Shown piece by piece: positions 37,185-48,510 of a stretch of DNA of 64,000 bases; position 1 is the stretch's first letter, and each line of letters starts with the position of its first letter. Origin of the DNA: Pyricularia pennisetigena (Eukaryota; Ascomycota; Sordariomycetes; Magnaporthales; Pyriculariaceae); the NCBI RefSeq assembly GCF_004337985.1, contig NW_021940918.1, positions 1,612,001-1,676,000 of the forward strand, in the 5' to 3' direction. The notes below the pieces were generated by a model. That model was not told where the DNA came from, did no database searches, and was given only the letters and a program-made list of their open reading frames with translations. The position numbers were made by a program, and so were the translations under genes.

Positions 37185-38451
37185 ATGTCTGAATCTATTG
37201 AGCAAGTGCTCGCCAAGCTCCCGAGCGAGTACACCAAAAGTAAGAAAGATATCAACATCAAAGCTACCCAGGCATCGCGGCCGTGATACTCTTTAAACCG
37301 TTTCCACACCTTTTTTCTTCCTAAACAATGCCACCAGAAGCACACTAACCCAGAGTAAAAAAAAAAAAAAAAGAACCCGTCCGCATCGGTGTCATCGGTG
37401 GCACGGGTCTCAGCAAGCTCGAGGGCTTCACCCCGGTGGCCGCGCTCCGCGTGAGCACGCCGTGGGGCGAGCCGTCGTCGCCAATCCAGATCCTCGAGCA
37501 CGGCGACATTGCCGTGGCGTTCCTGTCCCGCCACGGCCTGCACCACCAGCTGGCGCCGCACGAGGTGCCCAGCCGCGCCAACATGGCCGCCCTGCGCCGC
37601 GTCGGCGTCCGCTGCGTCGTCGCCTTCACGGCCGTTGGCAGCCTACAGGAGCACATCAAACCCATGGACTTTGTGCTGCCCGACCAGGCCATCGACCGCA
37701 CAAAGGGCGTGCGCCCTTTCACCTTTTTCGACGGTGGCCTCGTCGGCCACGTCGGCTTCGCCGATCCCTTTGACGAAAAAGTCGCCGCCGTCATCAAGAC
37801 CTGCGCCGATGCCATGTCGGGCGACGGCGTCGTGCTCCACGACAAGGGCACCGTTGTGGTCATGGGTACGTTCCCTTGATACTTCCACAACCTCTCCTTG
37901 ACCTTGGACTTTTTTTTTTCTTTCTTTCTTTCTTTTTCTCCCTCTGCCGGCTCGTTTCCCAAATTTTGCTACATATGTAAGGAACGTCACGTTACGCAGA
38001 TTTTACTGACACACTACTGAAATGCCCTGTCTCAACAGAGGGACCTCAGTTCTCGACCCGCGCCGAGTCGCACATGTACCGCTCGTGGGGCGGCTCCGTC
38101 ATCAACATGTCCACCCTGCCCGAGGCCAAGCTCGCTCGCGAGGCCGAGCTCGCCTACCAGCCCATCTGCATGGCCACCGACTACGACTGCTGGCACTCGA
38201 GCGACGACGTCGACGTCGCCATGGTTATGGGATTCATGGCCGCCAACGGCGCCAATGCGAGGCGTCTCGTGGCCGCCGTCCTCGACCGCCTGGCCGAGGC
38301 GCAAAACGCCGACGTCGTCAACGCCAAGCACCTCGAGGGCGCCTCGGTCGGCGCTGTCAAGTTCATGACCAAGCCCGAGGGCCGCAGCAAGCAGGCCCTT
38401 GAGAACTTTGAGTTTCTCTTTCCCGGCTCCGCCTCTGTCCTGAACAGCTAG
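37185..38451 (+). CDS. MEU1: S-methyl-5'-thioadenosine phosphorylase
   Basis: Methionine-salvage enzyme: phosphorolysis of methylthioadenosine to adenine and methylthioribose-1-phosphate. Three exons, 37185-37239, 37374-37865 and 38039-38451, with introns of 134 and 173 nt; frames join to 319 residues, normal for MTAP. Motifs of the PNP/UDP phosphorylase family are the phosphate loop IGVIGGTGL, SRHG, PSRANMAALR, EGPQFSTRAES (across intron 2), GGSVINMS and the substrate loop MATDYDCW. Exon 1 is only 55 nt. Intron 1 is odd: its branch-like CACTAAC is followed by CCCAG and then 16 A residues right before the used AG. Splicing at the earlier CAG would bring in an immediate stop. Coding sequence is markedly GC-rich. 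Convergent with MED13, 245 nt apart. Confidence 0.95.
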
Positions 38452-38567
38452 AAGGAGTCTGATGTTTATGAGCAGTCAGAGCATCGATGTTGCATAAGGT
38501 ATATAGAAGCAATGTCTTGCTACACAGCAGATTGCCTACGCGATCGCAGATGCCTCGAAGGAATAAG

Positions 38568-38586
38568 AAAAAAAAAAAAAAAAAAA
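38568..38586. repeat. Poly-A tract, 19 nt, between convergent stops
   Basis: Homopolymer in the 245-nt convergent spacer between MEU1 and MED13. Confidence 0.85.
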
Positions 38587-38696
38587 TAAAATGAAGTATA
38601 TATCTAGGATTTCCAGCTTGAAAGACAGGATCCCCTTAATATTCTAACATGCCTTCTTCACCACATCCCTTACCGCATCATCCCTCATAAGCCTCA

Positions 38697-41600
38697 TCAC
38701 ATAAGTTGGTACAAAACCTGCACACCTTTCTCGGCAGCAGCCACATGCCATGGCCTGATATCCGTATCGCGATCAACCATACCCCTGGCCCGGGCCAAAG
38801 ACCCGAGACCCCTGAAATATGTCAGCATTTCCCTGAGCAACGCTTCGTACATGCGCGGGTTGCCCTCTGTGTACATGACATTGACCTCCATCACAACCGG
38901 CGGGTCCTCCACCCGCGTACCTCCACGCTTGACCAAGTAGCCGCTCACCAATGTAGGATTCAGTTCCACAACAGAAGCCGCGTTGTTAAGCCGATGCGAC
39001 AGTACAGCTCCCCATGTGGTATCAGTAATGTCCAAAAGTATGGTGTCAGGATCCGACTCGGCCGGTGCGGTCTCGGCGCCCGGGGTCGTTGGGACTGCTG
39101 ACCCACCAGCAGCCCCCATAGGTGTTGCGGGAGCGTTGCCGTCTGGTGACATGACCGAAGCTTGCGGTGTCGACGCCGGTGTGGTATAGAATGCAGTGGG
39201 GGCAGACAATGGTATCTTCACTGCAGGCGGAATGAGGTGCAACGTTGGGTCAGTATCTACTGCCAATAAGGTGAGACTGGTCGTAGGTTCCTTCGCTTCG
39301 CCTTGCTGGAGGCTCGTCCAGACCTCGATTTCATGCGGCTCCATAGGACCACACTTGGAGATGATGATCTGCCAGTGAACCTTCCAAGCCGAGATAACGT
39401 CTTGGGTGGTTTCCCATATCTCCTGCGCCACCTTTGCGAAAGAGGTCGCCAACGGTCTTTCCCTTCTGCCCAGGCAGTATGAAGCAGTCATCTGCTTGAG
39501 GCCGCGGTTATCAGTCCATGCCGCGGTGATCCAGCGCTCGTCGACACTCTGTGCATACGCAACGTGCATGCACGAGTTTTCGTGCAGCACGTTTGTGGAC
39601 GACGTGCCAGTTAGCTTGAAATCAATCACTCTTGGTAGCGATTGCTCCAGAATGACAGCTGGCATAGGCATTGAACCATCGCAGACAGTGCAACGGTCGT
39701 ATGTTTCCAAAGACAGCCTTATATATTCTGAAGGTGCCGGTATGGCCAGAGATGATGGCGCTGCTACAATGTCGAGGGGTATAAGCTGCAGTACGAGCTC
39801 GTTGGTAACAGACAAACGTTTTTCTGTCAATATTCTCTTAAACAGCTCGTAAAGACGCTGGAATGCTGCACAGCAGTCAACGATCGAAGCTGGGTTTTCC
39901 GGGTTGTAGATGAAAAATACAACAAAGTTTTTGCGATCGACTGCCGCAGCTGCGAGGGCCTGGCTCAATCTCCCCATCTGATCCGCCACTGGCGTGGTTT
40001 GTGGTGGCATGAGTGACCCTGGAGACTCAACTACGGACACAGAGCTGCCCTCGGCTTCATAGGACAGCAGTCCTTCCGAGATACTGCTGGTCGAGGGCAG
40101 CCGCTCAAAGGTTCCAAGCTTGAGAGATTCGTAAACATTCCGCATGCGGTTCAAAAACGTGTCCACGTGATCCGACATACCACCCTTCTCAGGGAAAACA
40201 CAAACCGCATGGACATCTTTGGGTCCCTGCGATGGTCCTAGCCCAAGACTCTCCCAAAAGTCCATGCAAGAAGGAAGCAAGGAAAGGCGGGTTTCATGAC
40301 GTCGCAGCTCGAACTGTGGCGGCTGGATTTGAAATACACTGGGCCTTATCTGTTCCACACTGCCGGGTGGTCTAGCCTGTTGTCGAGGTGGCGGGCCCAG
40401 TATTGGAACATCTTGCAAATCAACGAGTCCCTTGAAGCGACTTTCATTCGTCCCACGTAGCGACGACGGAAGAACAGAACAAAGCACTTGTAAACAATGC
40501 CGATTACAGAGGGCCAGGTTGCGACGCGTTTCCCTCGAGTTCGCAAAGTCAGAGTCGAGTGGGGGCGTCGTTAACCGCAAGAGCCCAGTAGCTGCCTGTT
40601 CAGTCAGAATCTGAGCCGTGTTGATCAAATCCTCGTCCGTCAATGACCCTTGCAACTCGACCGACTGAGGATCGGCAAAATATTTGGCAAGAGGCAGCTC
40701 AAGAGGCTCGTTGGCAAACCTAGAAAGGTTTACAGGAAGCTGGGGCGAAGGCGCGCCTTTGTTTTCAAAATCTCTTAGAGATAACGCCATGGAATTAGCA
40801 TCGTCCTCCGGACGACGCCTGGTTGCAATGGACTTTGTCGGTGAAGAAGGTTCATCGCTGGTATAGCTTGAGTCGTCCACGTCCGATACTAGGCTCAAGT
40901 CGTCGTCCGACGGTTGGTCTTCAATTTTCGTCGGGCTCTGGTGAAGAGAACTGGCTTCTAGATCCCCTGTGATCTTGGCCACAAGAGCGCCAACTTGCTC
41001 TGGTGCTTCTTTTAACTTGGCGCGCTTTTTACCATGACGCTGGAAATAGCTCGTCGTGGTAGGGGCCGAAACATGAGCTGCATCCCTCTGTCCTGGATTT
41101 GAGTCCCAACGATACCCGAACTTGCCGTTTTCTTGATACTTGCTATTGTTCACTGCAAGCGACGAGTCGAACCCTAATTTCTCATATATGCTTCCCCGCC
41201 TCATGGTAGATATTGCCGTAACAGGACTTTTGGGCAGGCTCTGCAATGACAGCGATGCTCTAACTCGCTTATACACAGTATTGGCGTTAAATGGGCTAGG
41301 TACCCGCTTAATACCCGCCGCAGCTTGTTTGCGTGTCCGGTTTTCCCCATTAGCCTGTCGTGCATTGCCCATCATGCTACTCCGCGCATGCCTCAATTCC
41401 GGCTTTGCGAACACAGGCACAGGAGGCGGTGGGACGGGGGGTTTCGTGGGCGGGTTTTGTGGCAGTCCCTCAAAGCTGGGAAGCTTTGGGACAGTCAAGT
41501 CCAATGTGCCACCAGTCTCGCCGGCTGCACTGGAAAAGTCCAGGTCTCCACCCCCAGGCTGATCGTCGAAAAAGTTGAAGTCGGCATCCGTGATATTGTT

Positions 41601-43342
41601 GTCGCCGAATATATCAGAGCCCATGCCGCCGGATATCTCGAGGTATCCACTATCCGCGCGCTTATCTGCGTTATCCCAGCCTTCGGTAAAAGCTTCACCC
41701 ATGCCACCTGCCTGTGTCATGACTGTGTCGACGTCATTTGGAGCAACGGCAGTGACGCTGACAGCGTTGGCTGGACTTGACACAGCTGCTTCAAGGTACT
41801 GGGCCACAGCAGCAGGATTTTGGACACCGTCCGGTGGCGTTGGATACATCGCTCCGGGGACAGGCGGCGCGTTGGAGTTGCTCTGTCGCCGCAAGGCAAG
41901 GGGTGAATATGTACTGAGAGTCTGTGCCAAGCTCTCCTTGTCCCCCACGTGTCGTGAGGCGACGGAAGCCTCCCTCTCTTTCTGACGCTTGAGTAGCATA
42001 GAGTCGCGCTTCTCGGAGCCTAAAAGCCAGGAACTTGCAAATGATAAGGGGTCCAACGACTTCGCATTGAATCCACCAGAGACGCTGCTGGGTGGGGCAC
42101 CTGGTTGTTGATATACTCGAGGAGCTTTATGGAAGCAGAGCACGGATGGCCAGCAGAGGGACCCAGCGCCGTGAAAACCACCGGGAGTAGCTTTGCCGTC
42201 CAACGCCTGCTTGGATACTCTCTTCCTCAACGAATGAATTATAACCCATGACGTCTCCTCAAGAACAGAAAGCGGGATTCCTCGTAGTCGTAGTAACTGA
42301 ATGCAATCGTCCTTGTAGCGGCCCACACTACCATCCATGTCCCGCCGCAAGCTGGCTACTTGGGCTTCTGGAGATTGCGGTGAGCAATGAGTAATGCCAA
42401 CCGCACCATCAACGACACCTTGGAGCGTGCCAAAAGCACCTAATGGCGCCACAAGCACTGGAACTTTTGCAGCCATAGGGTTGGCTGCAATACGATCCGC
42501 AGATGCCATGAGGTCTTCCACACAGGAAACAGTGAGACTCATTACGAGTGATCCTGTAGTCGTCAGGTAGATACGGAGTGTTGCGAGGTTTGCTCTCGGG
42601 ATGTGCGGTCCGACGGTGCCTTCCGTGCTTGCAAAGGCTTGAGATGGCAGCAGGAATGTGCGCGAATTAAGCGCTATGGCTCCAGTGACTGAACAGAACG
42701 CAGTTGAAAGACTAGAAAGCGTAGCCTTGATGAAATAGCCATATATTTCCCTGACTGGCACGCTCGAGTAGCCTCTTGCGTCGAGCTTGGCTTCCTGATC
42801 CTGCGGGCCAGTGGTCCAAGTTTGTTGGGGCAAAGAACCAGGCGATTGCGCGCTGCGGGAAGACTGCTGTTCCATGACGGAACCGGCAGGCGAGGCGCTG
42901 CTCCTTGGGTTGAGTGCGCCTGTGGCAGTATGTCGGGTCTTGAGCAGTCCTATGGGCTCGAAGCCGCCCTCGTCGACTCGATTGAGTTTATAACCACATA
43001 CTTCCAATGATGCCCCCAGGCTTTGCGGTGGGGTCTGAGTGACATTCGAGCCTTCCTTCCCGACAAGGTAGAAGCACCAAATTCCTCGGCGGATGCCGTC
43101 AGCATAGACGAGGTGTCCATCTTTTCTCAGGTCCCTCTCGACGTCGGAGGCAGCAAATGTATATGCCGAAGAGGAGAATACAGGTTCGTACACGCGGAAG
43201 GCAATGGAAGCTATGTCATTCTGCATTCAAGACGAACAGGACATTGGTCAGTTCTCAATAGGTTTCGAAAACGGCAAGCAAGACAGGAACCCGGATCGCG
43301 TACAATAAGTAGTGTGTTGGTATCATAATCCCCAGGGTCCAT
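38697..43342 (-). CDS. SSN2: Mediator subunit Med13 (Srb9/Ssn2)
   Basis: Largest subunit of the Cdk8 kinase module that reversibly represses Mediator and RNA polymerase II. Two exons: a 39-nt first exon 43342-43304 and a long exon 43220-38697, separated by an 83-nt intron (GTACGC...TGCAG), giving 1520 residues. Exon 1 encodes MDPGDYDTNTLLI; joined to NDIASIAFRVYEP it restores the conserved fungal Med13 N-terminus, which a plain ORF call from the Met at 43226 would lose. The N-terminal Med13 domain covers roughly 1-330, with DGHLVYADGIRRGIWCFYL near 45. A long Ser/Pro-rich and acidic middle follows. The MID/PIWI-like C-terminal domain spans about 950-1520 and ends RPWHVAAAEKGVQVLYQLM. Divergent from ENP2. 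Confidence 0.93.
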
Positions 43343-44195
43343 GACGGAGGCTCCAAGAGTCCCATCTGGTGCCCAAGGTCATATGGCGACCTGGCGCCAG
43401 CTGATCATGCAATGGTTATGTTGAACAATTATGTACTGACGGAGCAGCGCAACGCGCAACCGCGGGTCAGCCGAGGTCGTCGCGTCAAAACTCAAGAGTG
43501 GCGATAACCCTCAGTTGTTGATTGGCCCTGAAAGCTGTGGACACTGTTCTCCATAATCTGCAGCCCCGCCACCTTGGAAGTCTTTTCGGCGCTGTTTTGT
43601 TAAACGTTGAGGCGATCGAGGTTTCGTGGTAGTACGGTGTAATAGGCCAGGTCTCGCAGTTTCGGGGGAATCGGCGTCCCTTTCGTCGCTATTAGGTACA
43701 AAAGTATCGATTATGCCGGTATATCTCCCATTTGTCTACAAGGTCATCAATGCTGTGACATTAGGGTTGACCGAACTAGTCCAATGGCTGCTGTTGTGCG
43801 AAGGATCCCACGGGGCAGCGAATCTGACCGAGATATAGATGGCCGGGTCAAGCAAGCACCGAGACAAGCACACATGCAGGCTTGACAGGGTTCGGATCTC
43901 GTAGCTGCCACCCTTCTGGGGTTCACGGACGGGATTTCCGCCCCGCTGGATCCACTCCCATCAGTGAAAGAGGATCCCTGGGAAAAAAAGCCAAGAGCTG
44001 GAGATTGCGCGCTATCGATAAGGAGGGGCGGGCAACTTTTTTTTCTGCCGTCCAGATCCTGCCCGCGCCATGGCATCTCGTTTACTTCACCTGTGAGAAC
44101 GAACATACCTGCACATGGGACATTGTTTTTTGATCAGCCTTGGATAGTTGACGATCCCGCCAATAACCGGCACTGTCTGCCGGACGACCGCCACG
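43343..44195. other. Divergent promoter region MED13/ENP2
   Basis: About 850 nt without a supported gene. Short frames on both strands have no features. Holds both promoters and leaders. Confidence 0.55.
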
Positions 44196-46174
44196 ATGAA
44201 GCTTCAGAACTCCGGCACGATACCGGTATACACGGTTTCCGGCGCATCCACCGCACGCTCACTACCAGAATGGCTGAGTCGCAAGAAAAAGCGATCTCTC
44301 AAAAATGACCCCGAATACGCGAATCGCATTGAGCTGCTGCAGGATTTTGAGTTCGAGGAGGCGTCCATGTGCGTCCGGGTCAGCGAGGATGGCGACTGGG
44401 CCATGAGCACCGGAACCTACAAGCCTCAGATTCACACCCACCATCTATCGAGCCTGTCCATGTCATATGCAAGGCATACATCATCCCTGAACCAGACCTT
44501 TGTTCTCCTCAGCTCGGATGTCAGTAAAAGCTTACATTTGCAAAATGACCGTCGTCTCGAGCTACACACCATGGCTGGCTGCCACTACCACGTTCGTCTG
44601 CCTAGGTTCGGACGTGATCTAGCCTATGACCGCCACTCGACCGAGGCCCTTGTGCCTGCAACAGGACTGGACTCAGACGGCAAGGCGGAGGTCTTCAGAC
44701 TCAACCTGGAGCTCGGGAGATTTATGAAATCGTACCAGATTGACTGCGGCACGGACGACGGCATAGAGCAAGGACTGCAGGGCAGCATAAATGTGGGCAG
44801 TGTCAACACCGTGGCCTTGGCCGAGAACACGCACAACCTCTCCGCTTTTGGAACTTCTATTGGCACAGTCGAGTTTTGGGACCCTCGAACCAAGTCCCGT
44901 GTGGCCACAATAGGAGGCCATGATGGGGAAGTCACCGCTCTTGAGTTCAGTCCATCGGGACTTCATATAGCGACGGGTTCTAGTACTGGTATCATACAGC
45001 GCTACGACCTTCGCCGACCTGTGCCTCTTCTTAAGAAAGATCACGGCTTTGGTCTCCCCATTAAAAATATCATTCACATGACTACCTCCTCGCAGGAAAA
45101 GAAGGTGAGAATCTCAATACTAGGTCTCCCGCGTGTTTGTATATTTTGCTTAATACAGAGCTAACCAACTTGCAGATACTTTCGGCCGACAAAAAATCAA
45201 TCAAAATCTGGGACGAGTCAAACGGCAATCCTTGGACTACGATTGAGCCCGTTGTCGACATTAATCATGTCGCTTGGTGCAAGGGAACCGGCATGCTGTT
45301 CTCCGCCAACGAAGGTCCTCAAATGCATGCTTGGCTGATTCCCCATCTGGGCAACTCCCCAAGGTGGTGCTCGTTCCTTGACAATCTGGTTGAAGAAATG
45401 GCGGAGGAGGTTCACACAGAGACATACGACGACTACAAGTTCCTGACCCTACCCGAACTCAAACAGCTCAGTCTTGCTCATCTCATTGGCAAGACAAACC
45501 TTCTCCGACCATATATGCATGGTTACTTTGTCGCTGCCAAGCTGTACGAACAGGCCCGACTCATTGCGAACCCATACATGTATGAGGAGGAGAGGATGAA
45601 GAGGGTCAAGGAGAAGGTCGAGAAAGAGCGTGCCAGCAGAATCAGGGGCAACAAGAAGGTCAAGGTTAACCAGAAGCTGGTTGACAAGCTTCTCAAGAAG
45701 CAGGAGAAGAGGGAGAAGGTTGATACTGAGGCTGGTGTCCTTGGTGACGACCGTTTCAAGAGCCTCTTTGAGGATGATGACTTTGTCATTGATGAGACCA
45801 GTAGAGAGTTCAAGGCCCTCAACCCCAGCACTGTTGTGGCACCGCAGGAAGCCGAAAGTGCAAACAAGACTCGGTCTGATGAGGATACGAGCGATGACGA
45901 TGACGATGAAATTCGAGGATCTGGCAAAGATGGTGTACAGATGCGAGTTTCATCTTCAGCAAATCAAGGCAAACGCGCCAAAGATACCGTGCTTGGATCT
46001 CGCATGCCAAAGTCTAGAGTTGAGAAGACACGTTATGGAGGACCAGGCGTCGGCGAAAAGGAGATCACATTTGTTCCAGAATCCAAAAAGAAGAAGGAGG
46101 AGCCTGTTGCGATCAGGCCCAAGCCTTCCAACGCAAGGCGAAGTGCAAGCTCGAATACAATGCGCAAACTTTGA
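44196..46174 (+). CDS. ENP2: Ribosome biogenesis protein Enp2/NOL10
   Basis: Nucleolar WD40 protein of the 90S/SSU processome, required for 18S rRNA maturation. Two exons, 44196-45104 and 45176-46174, with a 71-nt intron (GTGAGA...TTGCAG), phase 0, give 635 residues. The start MKLQNSGTIPVYTVSG and the RSLPEWLSRKKKRSLKND segment are typical of the family. WD repeats occupy about 60-360 (for example GTVEFWDPRTKSRVAT and GGHDGEVTALEFSPSG). A NUC153 motif DDRFKSLFEDDDFVIDE lies near 500. A Lys-rich region (KVNQKLVDKLLKKQEKREK) precedes it and the C-terminus is Lys/Arg-rich. An upstream in-frame ATG at 44148 would add 16 residues and is less family-like. Tail-to-tail with the small membrane protein gene. 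Confidence 0.94.
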
Positions 46175-46336
46175 GCACACAGAATCTCGTCTATATGCCA
46201 ACACGAATACTACCAATGATACACTAGCCTCCTATGGTGGCTCTGCAGAATTCATAACCTCGTCGGAATCTTGGTGTAGACGTTATCAAGTCGTCGATCA
46301 TCCAAGTCAGCAGATCTCCTATGCTGCCTTCCCCAG

Positions 46337-46862
46337 TTACTTCCTGCTGAAGTTGCTTCGCTTCGGCTTAGGGCTTGTGTCCACCCTCTTCGTTCCCGTG
46401 GTTGCAAGTCCTTTCTCGAGGTCTTCTGGCCTCAATCGAGGCGTCGGTGGAACATCATCGAGCCTAACACGTCCGTCGCCTCGAGACCTGGACTCCTTGA
46501 CATGCCTAGGGAATTCTGTCCTCCGTGGAGTGAGGGCAGTGACGACCTTCCTGGCGGACCTCCGAATGGTCTCCCGAACCTTCCATTCCCTCTTCTTGGC
46601 GAGATAGAAGAGCACAGATGAGGCAACTGTTCGTTTCCGTTAGTGACGGTCTCCGACAGCTAGCCATAGGAAAACTGTGGCACTTACTGCCACCAATGGC
46701 GACAATGGAGACAACAACTATGATGGCGATCAGAGCACTTGACGAGAGCTGAACACCGCCTTCACTGCTCCCAGCCGCTCCGGCAGCATTCCCTCCAAGC
46801 TCGGGGGTCTGGTCGACATCCTCTGTGAAAAGAGGGTTGATTGAGCTCGTTGTTGTGGACAT
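46337..46862 (-). CDS. Small single-pass membrane protein, unknown
   Basis: I do not recognise this family. Two exons on the minus strand, 46862-46688 and 46626-46337, with a 61-nt intron (GTAAGT...ACAG), join in frame to 154 residues. Residues 1-42 are polar and low complexity (MSTTTSSINPLFTEDVDQ, then Gly/Ala/Ser). Residues 43-67 form one clear transmembrane helix (ALIAIIVVVSIVAIGG, then IASSVLFYLA across the junction). A strongly basic tail follows (KKREWKVRETIRRSARK), ending in RSNFSRK. There is no cleavable signal peptide; positive charges after the helix suggest N-terminus outside, C-terminus in cytosol. The layout resembles small fungal sensor-like or organelle membrane proteins, but function is unknown. 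Confidence 0.7.
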
Positions 46863-48510
46863 GGTGAAGGGTACTCGCTGACCCAGCAGGAGTGACAAGG
46901 CAACGAGGATTTTGGGTACAATATATGACGGAGGACTGGCGCTCGTATTACGAGTGTAGGGTGTCGAAGAGAAATTTTTGCCCCCGCACAATTGTATGTT
47001 TAACGGAACAGGGTAGAAATGAGAAGCCCAAGTAGATACAAGTTGGTGGGAGTCATTGCCCGGATATATCGAAAGCCAAGCAGGGAGGATGAAGCCCCGG
47101 CACACAGGCCGCCAACCCCGGGGCCTATTCGGGAGCCCGCTTCATGGCACTGAAATAGATCTGGAAATGCACCTATGCCCATTCTCCGCCACTGGAACGT
47201 CCAATGCGAATTCAGTGCTCTGTGATAACTACGTGACGCTGTGATCTCCACTGAAACAAGCACACTTCTTTACATGTTCGTCTGCCAAAAACCGTCTCTC
47301 ATTGGCTCTTCTGATGGATGCAAGCGCCGAGATGCCCCTGACAAGACGGAGTGGTGGGTGTGACTGGCTGGTGGGGCGGCCAATGGACGTCGAGGGACAA
47401 GGGGTGTCGGCGGCACTTGAAGGAACGACTGCAACAACTGGCGCTGTTAATATTCTTGCCTTCAGCAGCACACGGTTAGACCAGTTTAGTCGCTGGATGC
47501 AACCTTGGGCACCATTGGGGGAAGCAGCCGTGGTTCATTGATGTGCTCGATGTGGAGGCTTGGTCATGTTTCTGTGGGCCTTTTTTTTTTTTTTTTCTTG
47601 CCGGGTTTACAACGTTCAAGCTAAGTGCATGTTAGGTTCTCTCTCCCATGGAAGTCACCAACTTCTCAATGTGGCTACACCCTTGACTGAGAGCTCAAGG
47701 GGATGCTTATTTGCTCAACCTCTATGTCGGTTGGATAACCCAGGCCAGCTAAACTAACTCCAGGTCGCTATAACAACGTCAACATCGAATCACTTAATGT
47801 AACGCCTCGGGGAAATAATGGTAATACTGACACTAATTAAACATATAGAAAAAAGCAGGCTTGATATGGATGTTGCATCCAAACTGGCGATACCTTTACT
47901 TTCTTTTGAGGGTAACGTAGCATTGAGTTCACACCGCCGACACTGCCTACCTATCAGTGATACTAATATGAATACATAGCTAGACGCAATAGGGCAACTT
48001 TTGCCTCCAGCGAGACACTTGTATGCAGTCAACCGATTGAATCGAATCAATGACTTGCCTTTACCTAATTCCGTATTTTCCTCCCATAATACCTCAGATA
48101 GCTAGGTACCTTACCTAAGATAGCCTTTGTAGGCAGGCACGGCCAAGGTCATTGCTATGAACAAATACAATTGGGTATCTGCACTGGAAATTGTGGCTTC
48201 CAGTTTAAGGAGAGCACCATGGGAGAATGATTTCTCCAGCTGGCCGTGGATGCAAAATCAACGACCTCCCACCTTGGACCAGACAGCCCCGGGCTATGAA
48301 TCCATTGGACGCCCCATCAAGTCCTCGGCTTCATTGAGAACGACCCACACTGCTTGCGCTTCCTTCCAATCTTCCTAATACTGTGGTCTTTGATCTAAGT
48401 TGCCTGATTGTATGCATCCATCGAGTCTGGCTTTGGCTCCTTTCAAAAAGTGCTAAGGCTTTGGCATCAGCGGAACAACTTGGTTCAAGCCCTTGACCTG
48501 GATATACGAA
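46863..48510. other. Divergent intergenic region
   Basis: Separates the membrane-protein gene from the coiled-coil gene. Holds a T tract at 47581-47596 and a partly palindromic AGGTA/TACCT cluster near 48100-48120. No supported coding sequence. Confidence 0.5.

Noticed and set aside
37345..37962. Minus-strand frames over MTAP exon 2
   Set aside because: Produced by GC-rich codon bias opposite a conserved enzyme exon.
38697..43226. Med13 starting at the Met near 43226
   Set aside because: That codon lies across the 3' end of the first intron; the spliced 39-nt exon restores the conserved N-terminus.
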